Below, piece by piece: positions 7,861-17,608 of a stretch of DNA of 64,000 nucleotides. The notes beneath the pieces were generated by a model. The model did no database searches, was not told the origin of the DNA, and saw only the letters and a list, made by a program, of their open reading frames with translations. This DNA comes from Rhodoferax sp. (lineage in GTDB: Bacteria; Pseudomonadota; Gammaproteobacteria; Burkholderiales; Burkholderiaceae_C). The stretch is from NCBI RefSeq assembly GCF_028689295.1, contig NZ_JAQTWL010000004.1, positions 1 to 64,000 of the forward strand, written 5' to 3'. Each line of letters starts with the position of its first letter. Positions within the stretch are counted from its first letter, which is position 1. The position numbers and the translations under genes were made by a program.

Positions 7861-10680
7861 ATGAACAACGCCCCCGCTAAAACCTTGCTGCTGGTCGATG
7901 GCTCCAGCTACCTGTACCGCGCCTTTCACGCCATGCCCGACCTGCGCGCCGTGCCGGGTGACCCCACCAGCAGCCCCACCGGAGCCATTCGCGGCATGAT
8001 CAACATGCTGCAAAGCCTGCGCAAGGAAGTGCCGGCCCAATACGCCGCCTGTATCTTTGACGACAAAGGCCCCACTTTTCGTGATGATTTGTACCCGCAG
8101 TACAAGGCCCACCGCTCCCCCATGCCCGACGATTTGCGCAGCCAGATCGAGCCGATCCACGAAGTGGTGCGCCTGATGGGCTGGACGGTGCTGGCGGTGC
8201 CCGGCGTCGAGGCCGACGACGTCATCGGCACCTTGGCCGCCACGGCGGCAGAGCAGGGCATGCAGGTGATTGTGAGCAGCGGTGACAAGGACCTGGCGCA
8301 GCTGGTCAATGAGCGCATCACCATCATCGACACCATGAACGGGCGTGTGCGCGACGTGGCCGGCGTAGAGGCCGAATTCGGCGTGCCACCCAAGCTGATG
8401 GTGGACTACCAGACCCTGGTGGGCGACGCCATCGACAACGTGCCCGGTGTGCCCAAGGTGGGACCCAAGACTGCTGCCAAGTGGCTGCAGGAATACGGCT
8501 CGCTCGACGCCATCGTGGCGCAGGCCGATGCCATCAAGGGTGCGGTCGGTGAGAATTTAAGGCAGTCGCTTGGCTGGTTGCCCACCGGGCGCAAGCTGCT
8601 GACCATCAAGACCGACTGCAACCTGAAAGACTGGCTGCCTGATTTGCCCGACATGGACGACATTGCGGTGGGCAACATGAACACCGCGGCGCTGGCCGGG
8701 TTTTATGAAAAATACGGTTTCAAGGGGCTGGTGCGGGCGTTGGGGTCAGGAATTGGGGTCGGATCCACGCAGCGAAGCGGAGCTGGCTCTGACCCCAATT
8801 CCGTCGTAAACAACCGCGAACCCGGCCTGTTCGACGATCCGGAGCCTGCATCGGCTCCGGCGGCGCCACGCGTCAGCACGGTCAGCTACGACACCATCCT
8901 GACCTGGGACGCCCTTGACCACTGGCTGGCCAGGGTGCAGGCCGCCGAGTTGGTGGCGCTGGACACCGAGACCACCTCGCTCGACGAAATGCGCGCCCAA
9001 ATTGTCGGCATCAGTTTCAGTGTGAAGCCGGGCGAGGCGGCTTACATTCCGCTGGCGCACGCCTATCCCGATGCGCCGGCGCAGTTGCCCCTGGCTGAGG
9101 TGCTGGCCCGGCTCAAGCCCTGGCTGGAGGATGCCACCCACAAGAAACTCGGCCAGCACGTCAAGTACGACCGCCATGTGTTCGCCAACCACGGCATCGA
9201 GGTGCAGGGCTATGCGCACGACACCATGCTGCAAAGCTACGTGCTCGAAGTCACCCGGCCGCATGGCCTGGCGAGCCTGGCCGAGCGCCATCTGGGGCGC
9301 AGCGGCATCAGTTTTGAAGACCTGTGCGGCAAGGGCGCCAGCCAGATTTGCTTCGACCAGGTCGATGTGGCCAAAGCCGCCGAGTACTCATGCGAAGACT
9401 CCGACATGACGCTCGACGTGCACCGCGTGTTGTGGCCACAGTTGCGGGCCAATGACAAGCTGCGTTTCATTTACGAGCTGGAAATTGCCAGCAGCGAAGC
9501 CTTGTACCGGATCGAGCGCAATGGCGTGCTGATCGACGCGCCCACGCTGGCGGCACAAAGTCACGAACTCGGTCAGCGCATTTTGCAGCTTGAGAAGGAG
9601 GCGCACGAACTTGCCGGCCAGCCCTTCAACCTGAGCAGCCCGAAGCAGATTGGCGAGATTTTTTTCACCAAGCTCGGTTTGCCAGTGGTCAAGAAGACCC
9701 CGACCGGCACGCCGAGCACCGACGACGAGGTGCTGCAAAAATTGGCCGAAGATTACCCGCTGCCCGCCAAGATTCTGGAGCACCGCAGCTTGTCCAAACT
9801 CAAGGGCACCTACACCGACAAGCTGGCGCAAATGGCGCATCCACGCACCGGCCGCGTGCACACCCACTATGCGCAGGCGGTGGCGGTGACCGGGCGCCTC
9901 AGCAGCAACGACCCCAACCTGCAGAACATCCCCGTGCGCACCCCCGAGGGGCGGCGCGTGCGCGAGGCCTTTGTGGCGCCACCGGGTTGTTTGATTGCCA
10001 GCGCCGACTACAGCCAGATCGAGTTGCGCATCATGGCGCACATCAGCGGCGACGCGGCACTGTTGCTGGCGTTTCACGACGGCATGGACGTGCACCGCGC
10101 CACCGCCGCTGAGATATTCGGCGTGGACACCGGCCAGGTCAGCAGCGAGCAGCGCCGTTACGCCAAGGTCATCAACTTCGGCCTGATCTATGGCATGAGC
10201 GCCTACGGACTGGCCAAGGCGCTGGGTATCGACAACACCGCAGCCAAAAACTACATCGAGCGCTATTTTGAACGCTACCCTGGCGTCAAGCACTACATGG
10301 ACCAGACCCGGGCGCTGGCCAAGGCCCAGGGATATGTCGAGACCGTGTTCGGCCGCCGCCTGTACCTGCCCGAGATCAATTCGCCCAACGGGCCACGGCG
10401 CAGCGGCGCCGAGCGCGCCGCCATCAACGCCCCCATGCAGGGCACAGCGGCCGACCTGATCAAGCTGGCCATGGTCAAGGTGCAGCAGGTGATCGACGCC
10501 GAACAGCGCGCCACCAAAATGATCATGCAGGTGCACGATGAACTGGTGTTCGAGGTGCCCGAGTCAGAGGTGGACTGGGTGCGCCACGAGGTGCCGAAAC
10601 TGATGGCTGGCGTGGCGCACCTCAAGGTGCCCTTGCTGGCTGAAGTGGGTGTGGGGCCGAACTGGGACAAGGCCCATTGA
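7861..10680 (+). CDS. polA: DNA polymerase I
   Basis: DNA polymerase I for Okazaki fragment maturation and repair gap filling. The 939-residue protein has a 5'-3' exonuclease domain (LLVDGSSYLYRAFHAMP to about 290), a proofreading domain with its acidic residues intact (LDTETTSLDEM about 368, GQHVKYDRHVF, YSCEDSDMT) and a polymerase domain (DYSQIELRIMAH about 715, YAKVINFGLIYGMS, QVHDELVFEVP about 890). ATG 7861 is used; the frame upstream is unconserved. Residues 294-315 in the linker between the exonuclease domains are encoded by a palindromic repeat inserted in frame, which does not interrupt either domain. Confidence 0.97.
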   Translation: MNNAPAKTLLLVDGSSYLYRAFHAMPDLRAVPGDPTSSPTGAIRGMINMLQSLRKEVPAQYAACIFDDKGPTFRDDLYPQYKAHRSPMPDDLRSQIEPIHEVVRLMGWTVLAVPGVEADDVIGTLAATAAEQGMQVIVSSGDKDLAQLVNERITIIDTMNGRVRDVAGVEAEFGVPPKLMVDYQTLVGDAIDNVPGVPKVGPKTAAKWLQEYGSLDAIVAQADAIKGAVGENLRQSLGWLPTGRKLLTIKTDCNLKDWLPDLPDMDDIAVGNMNTAALAGFYEKYGFKGLVRALGSGIGVGSTQRSGAGSDPNSVVNNREPGLFDDPEPASAPAAPRVSTVSYDTILTWDALDHWLARVQAAELVALDTETTSLDEMRAQIVGISFSVKPGEAAYIPLAHAYPDAPAQLPLAEVLARLKPWLEDATHKKLGQHVKYDRHVFANHGIEVQGYAHDTMLQSYVLEVTRPHGLASLAERHLGRSGISFEDLCGKGASQICFDQVDVAKAAEYSCEDSDMTLDVHRVLWPQLRANDKLRFIYELEIASSEALYRIERNGVLIDAPTLAAQSHELGQRILQLEKEAHELAGQPFNLSSPKQIGEIFFTKLGLPVVKKTPTGTPSTDDEVLQKLAEDYPLPAKILEHRSLSKLKGTYTDKLAQMAHPRTGRVHTHYAQAVAVTGRLSSNDPNLQNIPVRTPEGRRVREAFVAPPGCLIASADYSQIELRIMAHISGDAALLLAFHDGMDVHRATAAEIFGVDTGQVSSEQRRYAKVINFGLIYGMSAYGLAKALGIDNTAAKNYIERYFERYPGVKHYMDQTRALAKAQGYVETVFGRRLYLPEINSPNGPRRSGAERAAINAPMQGTAADLIKLAMVKVQQVIDAEQRATKMIMQVHDELVFEVPESEVDWVRHEVPKLMAGVAHLKVPLLAEVGVGPNWDKAH
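8751..8800. repeat. palindromic repeat inside polA (GGGTCAGA family)
   Basis: AATTGGGGTC (8751-8760) and GACCCCAATT (8791-8800) are perfect 10-bp inverted repeats, and the pairing extends inward through GGA/TCT. The core ...GCAGCGA...CTCTGACCCC resembles the intergenic elements at 15746, 15802 and 56466. It is translated in frame as part of a Gly/Ser-rich linker. Confidence 0.75.
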
Positions 10681-10802
10681 GCGTCTGTGCGGCACAGCAC
10701 TAACCAGGGGAGAACTGGCGTGCTTAAATAGCTGGCGTGTTACACGCTTCGATGCCGTCGGCATCAAAGCTTGGATAAGGCGTTACAGAAAGAGGTGCTT
10801 CC

Positions 10803-11024
10803 ATGAATTCAATCAAACTCGTCGGTGTTGTGCTCATCGTTTTGGGTGCCCTCGGGCTTCTTTATGGTGGCTTCAGCTACACCAAGGACACCACGGCGCT
10901 CAAAGTCGGGCCACTCGAGATGACCGTGCAGGAAAAGAAAACGGTCAATGTGCCGATGTGGGCCGGCATTGGCGCCATTGTGGTCGGTGGCGTCTTGCTG
11001 GTGATGGGCGGCAAGAAGGGCTAA
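10803..11024 (+). CDS. DUF3185-family small membrane protein
   Basis: A 73-residue protein with two hydrophobic segments, IKLVGVVLIVLGALGLLYGG at the N-terminus and an Ile/Val-rich segment near the C-terminus ending GGKKG. Between them is a short soluble stretch (TKDTTALKVGPLEMTVQEKK). This is the pattern of the DUF3185 inner-membrane family, whose function is unknown. AGAGG lies upstream of ATG 10803. The 122 bp between polA and this gene holds only a small GATGCCG/CGGCATC hairpin. Confidence 0.8.
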   Translation: MNSIKLVGVVLIVLGALGLLYGGFSYTKDTTALKVGPLEMTVQEKKTVNVPMWAGIGAIVVGGVLLVMGGKKG

Positions 11025-11027
11025 CCC

Positions 11028-12290
11028 TCAGTCCAGCATCAGCGTGCCCGGGCACTCCAGGTAGCCGCGCACTTGCTGGATGAATTCAGCCGCGTTCATG
11101 CCGTCCACCACCCGGTGGTCGAATGAGCTTGACAGGTTCATCATCTTGCGCGCCACCACCAGGCCACTCTTGAGCATGGGCCGCTCGACGATGCGGTTCG
11201 GGCCGACGATGGCCACTTCGGGGTGGTTGATGACGGGGGTATGGGCAATGCCAGCCAGTGGCCCGAGACTGGTCACGGTGATGGTCGAGCCGCTCAGTTC
11301 CTCGCGCGCCGCCTTGCCGTTGCGGGCGGCTTCTGCCAGACGCAATATTTCGGCGGCACAAGCCCATAAGTCGAGCGTTTCGGCGTGCCGGATCACGGGC
11401 ACCATCAGGCCACCGCTGGTTTGCGTGGCCAGCCCCAGATGCACAGCGGCAAAGCGCGTCACGACAGCGGCTTCGTCGTCGTAGCGGGCGTTGACTTGCG
11501 GGTGCTGGCGCACCGCCAGCACGATGGCACGGATCAGAAACGGCAGCAGCGTGAGCCTGCCGCGGCTGGTGCCATACCGGGTGTTCAGGCGCGCGCGCAG
11601 GTCTTCGAGCTCGGTCACGTCGATTTCTTCAACGTAGGTGAAATGCGGAATGCGGCGCTTGGCCTCCTGCATTTTTTGCGCAATCTTGCGGCGCAGGCCG
11701 ATCACGGGGATGACTTCTTCCGCCGTGCGCTGGGCGTAGCGCTGGTCGCTGGCCGCGTTGACTTGGCTTGCGCCGCCGCGCTGCGCATGCGCATCCAGGT
11801 CGGCCTGTGTGATGCGCCCGGCCGGGCCGGTTCCCTTGACGCTGGCCAACTCAATGCCGAGTTCACAGGCGCGGTGGCGCACCGCGGGCGCGGCGATGGG
11901 CTTGTCGCTGACCGACGCATCAAGGCGCGGGGCAGCCTGGACGGCCGCCCTCGCCATGACGGCATGAGCCGACCTTGATGCTGGCGCAGGTGCGGGCGTG
12001 GGCGTCATTGCGAGGCCGTCAGGCCGTGGCAATCCAATGCCGGCGGCGTCAAGCACCTCGATGTGGATGATTTCGGTGCCCACGGCCACCACTTGGCCCA
12101 CGGCCACATCCAGCGACAGCACGGTGCCCGCCACGTGCGACGGAATCTCGACCGTCGCCTTGTCGGTCATCACGTCGGCCAGAATCTGGTCCTCGGCCAC
12201 GCTATCACCCACCTGCACATGCCAGGCCACCAGTTCGACCTCGGCAATGCCTTCGCCGATATCGGGCATCTTGATGGTTTGTGTTGTCAT
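11028..12290 (-). CDS. bkdB: branched-chain 2-keto acid dehydrogenase E2 (dihydrolipoamide acyltransferase)
   Basis: The E2 core transfers the acyl group from lipoamide to CoA in oxidation of valine, leucine and isoleucine keto acids. The 420-residue protein has one lipoyl domain (lipoyl lysine in DVMTDKATVEIP, about residue 44), an Ala/Pro linker, a peripheral subunit-binding domain (RHRACELGIELASVKGTGPAGRI) and a catalytic domain with the HRVVDGMNAAEF active-site motif. It is the last gene of bkdA1-A2-B, one base after bkdA2. Part of the linker is encoded by a palindromic repeat (12003-12036). No E3 (lpdV) or bkdR gene lies in the cluster. Confidence 0.93.
   Translation of the reverse strand: MTTQTIKMPDIGEGIAEVELVAWHVQVGDSVAEDQILADVMTDKATVEIPSHVAGTVLSLDVAVGQVVAVGTEIIHIEVLDAAGIGLPRPDGLAMTPTPAPAPASRSAHAVMARAAVQAAPRLDASVSDKPIAAPAVRHRACELGIELASVKGTGPAGRITQADLDAHAQRGGASQVNAASDQRYAQRTAEEVIPVIGLRRKIAQKMQEAKRRIPHFTYVEEIDVTELEDLRARLNTRYGTSRGRLTLLPFLIRAIVLAVRQHPQVNARYDDEAAVVTRFAAVHLGLATQTSGGLMVPVIRHAETLDLWACAAEILRLAEAARNGKAAREELSGSTITVTSLGPLAGIAHTPVINHPEVAIVGPNRIVERPMLKSGLVVARKMMNLSSSFDHRVVDGMNAAEFIQQVRGYLECPGTLMLD
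12003..12036. repeat. REP-like hairpin unit inside bkdB
   Basis: CGTCATTGCGAGG, a variable centre and TGGCAATCCA repeat the left arm of the intergenic element at 58406-58440. ATTGC/GCAAT pair, and an inner GGCC/GGCC stem forms. It is translated in frame within the flexible linker after the lipoyl domain. Confidence 0.7.
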
Positions 12291-12291
12291 G

Positions 12292-13323
12292 TCAGGCCTC
12301 CATCACGCGTTGCAGGGCGGCACCGACGCGCGCCGGACCCGGGAAATACGACCACTCCTGGGCATGCGGGTAGGGCGTGTCCCAGCCCGTCACACGCTCG
12401 ATGGGGGCTTCGAGTTGGTAGAAACAATGCTCCTGAATCAGCGCGGCGAGCTCCGCACCCAGTCCGTTGGTGCGTGTGGCTTCGTGCACGATGACGCAGC
12501 GGCCGGTTTTCTTGACCGAGCGAATGAGCGTGTCCAGGTCCAGCGGCCACAGGCTGCGCAGGTCGATCACTTCGGCATCGACCCCCGACTCGTCAGCCGC
12601 GGCCTCGGCCACATGCACCATGGTGCCGTAGGCGATCACGGTCACCGCCGTGCCGGGCCGGGTGATGCGGGCGCTGTCGAGCGGCACGGTGTAATAACCT
12701 TCAGGCACGTTGCCCAGTGGGTGTTTGCTCCAGGGCACCACCGGGCGCTCGTGGTGGCCATCGAACGGGCCGTTGTAGAGCCGCTTGGGCTCCAGGAAAA
12801 TGACAGGGTCGTTGTTCTCGATCGAGGCGATCAGCAGGCCCTTGGCGTCATAGGGGTTGGACGGCATCACGGTGCGCAGGCCGCAGACCTGGGTGAACAT
12901 GGCCTCGGGGCTCTGGCTGTGCGTCTGGCCACCGTAAATGCCGCCGCCGCAGGGCATGCGAATGGTGATGGGGCAGGTAAAGTCGCCCGCCGAGCGGTAG
13001 CGCAGCCGTGCCGCCTCGGACACGATCTGGTCGGTGGCCGGATAGACATAGTCGGCAAACTGGATTTCGACCACCGGGCGCAGGCCGTAAGCGCCCATGC
13101 CGACCGCCGTGCCGACAATGCCGCCCTCGGAGATGGGGGCATCGAACACGCGCTGCTTGCCGTGTTTTTGCTGCAGGCCCTCGGTGCAGCGAAAGACGCC
13201 GCCAAAGTAGCCGACGTCCTGGCCATAGACCACCACATTGGGGTCGCGGGTCAGCATCACGTCCATTGCCGAGCGCAGCGCCTGGATCATGGTCATGGGT
13301 GTCATGGTGTTGGTGTCGCTCAT
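12292..13323 (-). CDS. bkdA2: branched-chain 2-keto acid dehydrogenase E1 beta subunit
   Basis: The beta subunit of the thiamine-diphosphate-dependent decarboxylase, forming an alpha2-beta2 heterotetramer with BkdA1. The 343-residue protein shows the transketolase-like pyrimidine-binding fold (MTMIQALRSAMDVMLTRDPNVVVYGQDVG, FDAPISEGGIVGTAVGMGAYGLRPVVEIQFADY) and the C-terminal transketolase domain (EVIDLRSLWPLDLDTLIRSVKKTGRCVIVHEA). It lies two bases after bkdA1 and one before bkdB, so the three are co-transcribed. Confidence 0.94.
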   Translation of the reverse strand: MSDTNTMTPMTMIQALRSAMDVMLTRDPNVVVYGQDVGYFGGVFRCTEGLQQKHGKQRVFDAPISEGGIVGTAVGMGAYGLRPVVEIQFADYVYPATDQIVSEAARLRYRSAGDFTCPITIRMPCGGGIYGGQTHSQSPEAMFTQVCGLRTVMPSNPYDAKGLLIASIENNDPVIFLEPKRLYNGPFDGHHERPVVPWSKHPLGNVPEGYYTVPLDSARITRPGTAVTVIAYGTMVHVAEAAADESGVDAEVIDLRSLWPLDLDTLIRSVKKTGRCVIVHEATRTNGLGAELAALIQEHCFYQLEAPIERVTGWDTPYPHAQEWSYFPGPARVGAALQRVMEA

Positions 13324-13325
13324 GA

Positions 13326-14663
<1,338 letters not shown>

Positions 14664-14818
14664 TCACGGGATCACCGTGTGCTTTGGCATTGAGGCAAAT
14701 CATAGCGCATCGGCACATGGCCATCACCAGACTGATTTGTGAGGATTTGCCTGCCTCGGTCGGCACAGCTGCGGCATTCACAGCTAACCTACACCCTTTT
14801 CAAAACACGGAGACTGTC

Positions 14819-15730
14819 ATGCTGACCCAGGATCAAACCCAGGACTTCGACGCCTTGCTGCCCGGCCAATCAACGGTGGACGGTGCCAGCCGCCGTACCG
14901 CCCTGAAAGTCGCTTTGGGCGTGGGCTATGCCGCCACAGCCATGCCGATCATGGCGCAAACCGCCATCAAGACCTCAAGCGACGGCCTGACCACGGGCGA
15001 GGGGATTTACGATGTCGAGGGTTTCTCGGTGCCGTTTTTCCATGCTGCACCCGAGGGCAAAAAGAACCTGCCGGTGATTCTGGTGATCCAGGAAATTTTT
15101 GGCGTCCACGAGTACATTGCCGACACCTGCCGCCGTTTTGCCAGGGCCGGTTATCTGGCGATTGCGCCCGAGCTGTATGCGCGCCAGGGCGACCCCGGCA
15201 GCTACGGTGAAATGGCCAAATTGATGGCCGAGGTGGTGTCAAAAGTACCCGATGCGCAGGTGATGAAAGACCTCGACGGCGCTGTGGCGTGGGCCGGTGC
15301 CAACAGCGGCAACCTGAATAAAGTGGGCATCACCGGGTTTTGCTGGGGCGGTCGCATTACCTGGCTGTATGCCGAGCAAAGCAAAAATGTGCAGGCGGGC
15401 GTGGCCTGGTACGGGCGCCTGGTGGGCACCTCGACGGCACTGACGCCCAAGCACCCGCTCGATCTGGCGGCTGAACTGAAAGCCCCGGTGCTGGGCTTGT
15501 ACGGTGGCCAGGACGGCGGTATTCCGCTGACCACCATCAACCAGATGAAAGAGGCGCTGGCCGAGGCGGGTGCCAAGGGCAATGCAGCTGCCAAAGCCTC
15601 GGAATTTGTGGTTTACAAGGATGCGCCACACGCGTTCCATGCCGATTACCGTCCGAGCTATCGCAAGGAGGCCGCTGAAGATGGCTTTAAACGTGCGCTG
15701 GCCTGGTTCAAGGCAAATGGCGTCGCCTGA
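14819..15730 (+). CDS. TAT-exported dienelactone hydrolase-family protein
   Basis: A 303-residue alpha/beta hydrolase. The N-terminus has SRRTALKVALGVGYAATAMPIMAQT, a twin-arginine-type signal, so the enzyme is probably periplasmic. The catalytic triad of the dienelactone hydrolase family is visible: nucleophile Cys175 in GFCWGG, Asp in YGGQDGG and His in DAPHAFHADYRPSY. The natural substrate cannot be read from sequence; related proteins are carboxymethylenebutenolidases. ATG 14819 is preceded by GGAG. It is divergent from bkdA1 and followed by two palindromic repeats. Confidence 0.85.
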   Translation: MLTQDQTQDFDALLPGQSTVDGASRRTALKVALGVGYAATAMPIMAQTAIKTSSDGLTTGEGIYDVEGFSVPFFHAAPEGKKNLPVILVIQEIFGVHEYIADTCRRFARAGYLAIAPELYARQGDPGSYGEMAKLMAEVVSKVPDAQVMKDLDGAVAWAGANSGNLNKVGITGFCWGGRITWLYAEQSKNVQAGVAWYGRLVGTSTALTPKHPLDLAAELKAPVLGLYGGQDGGIPLTTINQMKEALAEAGAKGNAAAKASEFVVYKDAPHAFHADYRPSYRKEAAEDGFKRALAWFKANGVA

Positions 15731-15745
15731 AACTTGAGCCTTTGC

Positions 15746-15782
15746 GGGTCAGACCACTCGCGCAGCGACGTGCTCTGACCCC
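15746..15782. repeat. palindromic repeat, GGGTCAGA family, copy 1 of tandem pair
   Basis: GGGTCAGA...TCTGACCCC, 37 bp, with a variable centre CCACTCGCGCAGCGACGTGC. It differs by one base from the copy at 15802 and lies between convergent genes, where it may also stop transcription. Confidence 0.8.
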
Positions 15783-15801
15783 AACGTAGCCGAGACTTTG
15801 C

Positions 15802-15838
15802 GGGTCAGACCACTCGCGTAGCGACGTGCTCTGACCCC
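15802..15838. repeat. palindromic repeat, GGGTCAGA family, copy 2 of tandem pair
   Basis: The second 37-bp copy is in the same orientation, at a 56-bp period. It ends seven bases before the sulfurtransferase stop codon. Confidence 0.8.
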
Positions 15839-15844
15839 AACAGA

Positions 15845-16702
15845 TTAAGATTGCGCGACGGGCCGGCTGCGGTCACTGCACCAGTCGCTCCAGCTTCCCG
15901 CATAAAGTGCTGTTCGCCCCAAGCCCGCCACTTCCATGGCGATGATGTTGGGCACGGCGCTGACCCCGCTGCCGCAGTGGTGTACCACCGTGGCGGGGTC
16001 GCGGCCCGCCAGCAGGGCGTCAAATTCAGCTTTCAGGAGCTCGGGACTCTTGAAGCAGCCGTTGGCATCCAGGTTGTCGGCGAACGGGCGATTCAGCGCG
16101 CCGGGAATGTGGCCGGCCACCGGGTCGAGCGGCTCTACTTCACCCCGAAAGCGTGGCGCACCACGGGCATCCAACAGGGTCTGGTTTGGGCTCGCCAGTT
16201 GGCTGAGCACGGTGTCGGCTGCCACCAGTTCGGTCCTTGGCGTGGTCAATGGGTAATGCGAGGCTTGACCTGTGGGGCCGGCGCCCGATTCAACGGCGCC
16301 TTCTGCCGCGAGCCAGGCCTGCAGGCCGCCATCCAGCACCGCAGCTGCTTCATGCCCCGCCCATTTCAGCAGCCACCACAGGCGGCCGCAGTAGTTCGCC
16401 CCTTGGCGGTCATAGACCACGGCCTGCATGTCGGGGCGCAAGCCGACACTGCCGAGCCAGGCGGCAAAGCTGTCGCGCGAAGGCAGCGGATGGCGGCCAC
16501 CACTGGCAGCGTCAGGTGCGCCGTGGGCGCTCAGGTGCCGGTCGAGGTCGGCGCGCACTGCGCCGGCAATGTGGCATTCCTGGTATTGCGCATCTCCGGC
16601 CGCAGGCTGCATCAGCTCAAAACTGCAGTCGAACACCATCAGCGGCTGTTGGCTCGCCATCAGGGATTGCAGTTGGGCGACAGAAATCAGCGTGGTGTAC
16701 AT
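15845..16702 (-). CDS. sseA: 3-mercaptopyruvate/thiosulfate sulfurtransferase (two rhodanese domains)
   Basis: A 285-residue tandem-rhodanese protein that transfers sulfur to cyanide or other thiophiles. The N-terminal domain (VFDCSFELM, GHEAAAVLDGGLQAW) is inactive. The C-terminal domain has the active-site loop HHCGSGVSA with catalytic Cys243; CGSG(V/T) loops are typical of mercaptopyruvate sulfurtransferases rather than thiosulfate rhodaneses. No signal peptide is seen, so it is cytoplasmic. It is followed on the minus strand by the tandem palindromes and preceded, 15 bp away, by a DMT transporter gene in the same direction. Confidence 0.9.
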   Translation of the reverse strand: MYTTLISVAQLQSLMASQQPLMVFDCSFELMQPAAGDAQYQECHIAGAVRADLDRHLSAHGAPDAASGGRHPLPSRDSFAAWLGSVGLRPDMQAVVYDRQGANYCGRLWWLLKWAGHEAAAVLDGGLQAWLAAEGAVESGAGPTGQASHYPLTTPRTELVAADTVLSQLASPNQTLLDARGAPRFRGEVEPLDPVAGHIPGALNRPFADNLDANGCFKSPELLKAEFDALLAGRDPATVVHHCGSGVSAVPNIIAMEVAGLGRTALYAGSWSDWCSDRSRPVAQS

Positions 16703-16717
16703 GGGGTCCTTTGGGTT

Positions 16718-17605
16718 TCAGTGTTCTTCAGCGGGGGTGTCGGGCAGGGCACGGGTTCGCAGCACCGTGGCGGCAATGCCGCTGGCCACAATCAGCGCCA
16801 TGCCGGCCCAGCCAAGCAGCGTAATGGGGTCGTCGAACAACACCAGGCTGTAAAAAGCGGCAAACACAATGCCGGCATATTGCAAATTGGCCACCAGCAG
16901 TGTGGCACCGCGGCTGTAGGCGCGCGTCATGCACCATTGGCCCAGGGATGCCAGCACGCCGATGGGAACGAGCCAGACGGCGGCTTGCCAAGACACGCTG
17001 TCCCAGGGGGTGAAACCGCTCCACAGCACACCGGCCAGCCCGGCGAATGCCGTGCTGACCGAAAAGTAAAACACGGTTCGGCCTTCGGGCTCGCCCACCT
17101 TGCCCAGCGCCGTCACCTGCAAATAGGCCATCGCCGCCCCCATGCCCGAGAGCAGCCCCACCAGGCCGGCAAACAGCTGGTTCTGGTCCAGCGTGGGTCG
17201 CAGCATCATCACGACGCCGGCAAAACCCGCCAGCACGGTGGCCATGAGCGGCCCCTGGCGGCTGCTTTGGCCATAGAGCAGCGCGCCGCCCACCACAAAG
17301 GCCGCCACCCAGACGCCGCTCATGTAGTTGAGCGTCATGGCGGTGGCCAGTGGCAAATGGGCGATGGCAAAAAACCAGGTGGCCAGTGAAAACACGCCAA
17401 TCGCCGCGCGCCAGGCGTGCATCATGGGCACCTTGGTGGCCAGCGGTGTGCGCCGTGCGCGCAACACCAGCGCCATGAAGATCACGCTGACCACGCCGCG
17501 GTAAAACACCAGCTCGGGCAAGCTGAAACTTGCCGCGGCCACTTTGATGCCGACCGCCATGGTGGCAAAAAAGAAGGAGGCCAAGACCATCCAGAGTGCT
17601 TGCAT
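16718..17605 (-). CDS. EamA/DMT-family transporter
   Basis: A 295-residue inner-membrane protein with about ten hydrophobic segments arranged as two EamA repeats (MQALWMVLASFFFATMAVGIK to about residue 140, then GLLSGMGAAMAYLQVTALG to the end). Members export metabolites or amino acids; substrates cannot be predicted. It lies three bases after the Rieske oxygenase gene and 15 bp before sseA, so the three genes probably share a transcript. Confidence 0.85.
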   Translation of the reverse strand: MQALWMVLASFFFATMAVGIKVAAASFSLPELVFYRGVVSVIFMALVLRARRTPLATKVPMMHAWRAAIGVFSLATWFFAIAHLPLATAMTLNYMSGVWVAAFVVGGALLYGQSSRQGPLMATVLAGFAGVVMMLRPTLDQNQLFAGLVGLLSGMGAAMAYLQVTALGKVGEPEGRTVFYFSVSTAFAGLAGVLWSGFTPWDSVSWQAAVWLVPIGVLASLGQWCMTRAYSRGATLLVANLQYAGIVFAAFYSLVLFDDPITLLGWAGMALIVASGIAATVLRTRALPDTPAEEH

Positions 17606-17608
17606 GAC

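Noticed and set aside
9388..10536. 382-codon open frame antisense to polA
   Set aside because: Same shadow pattern over a conserved polymerase domain.
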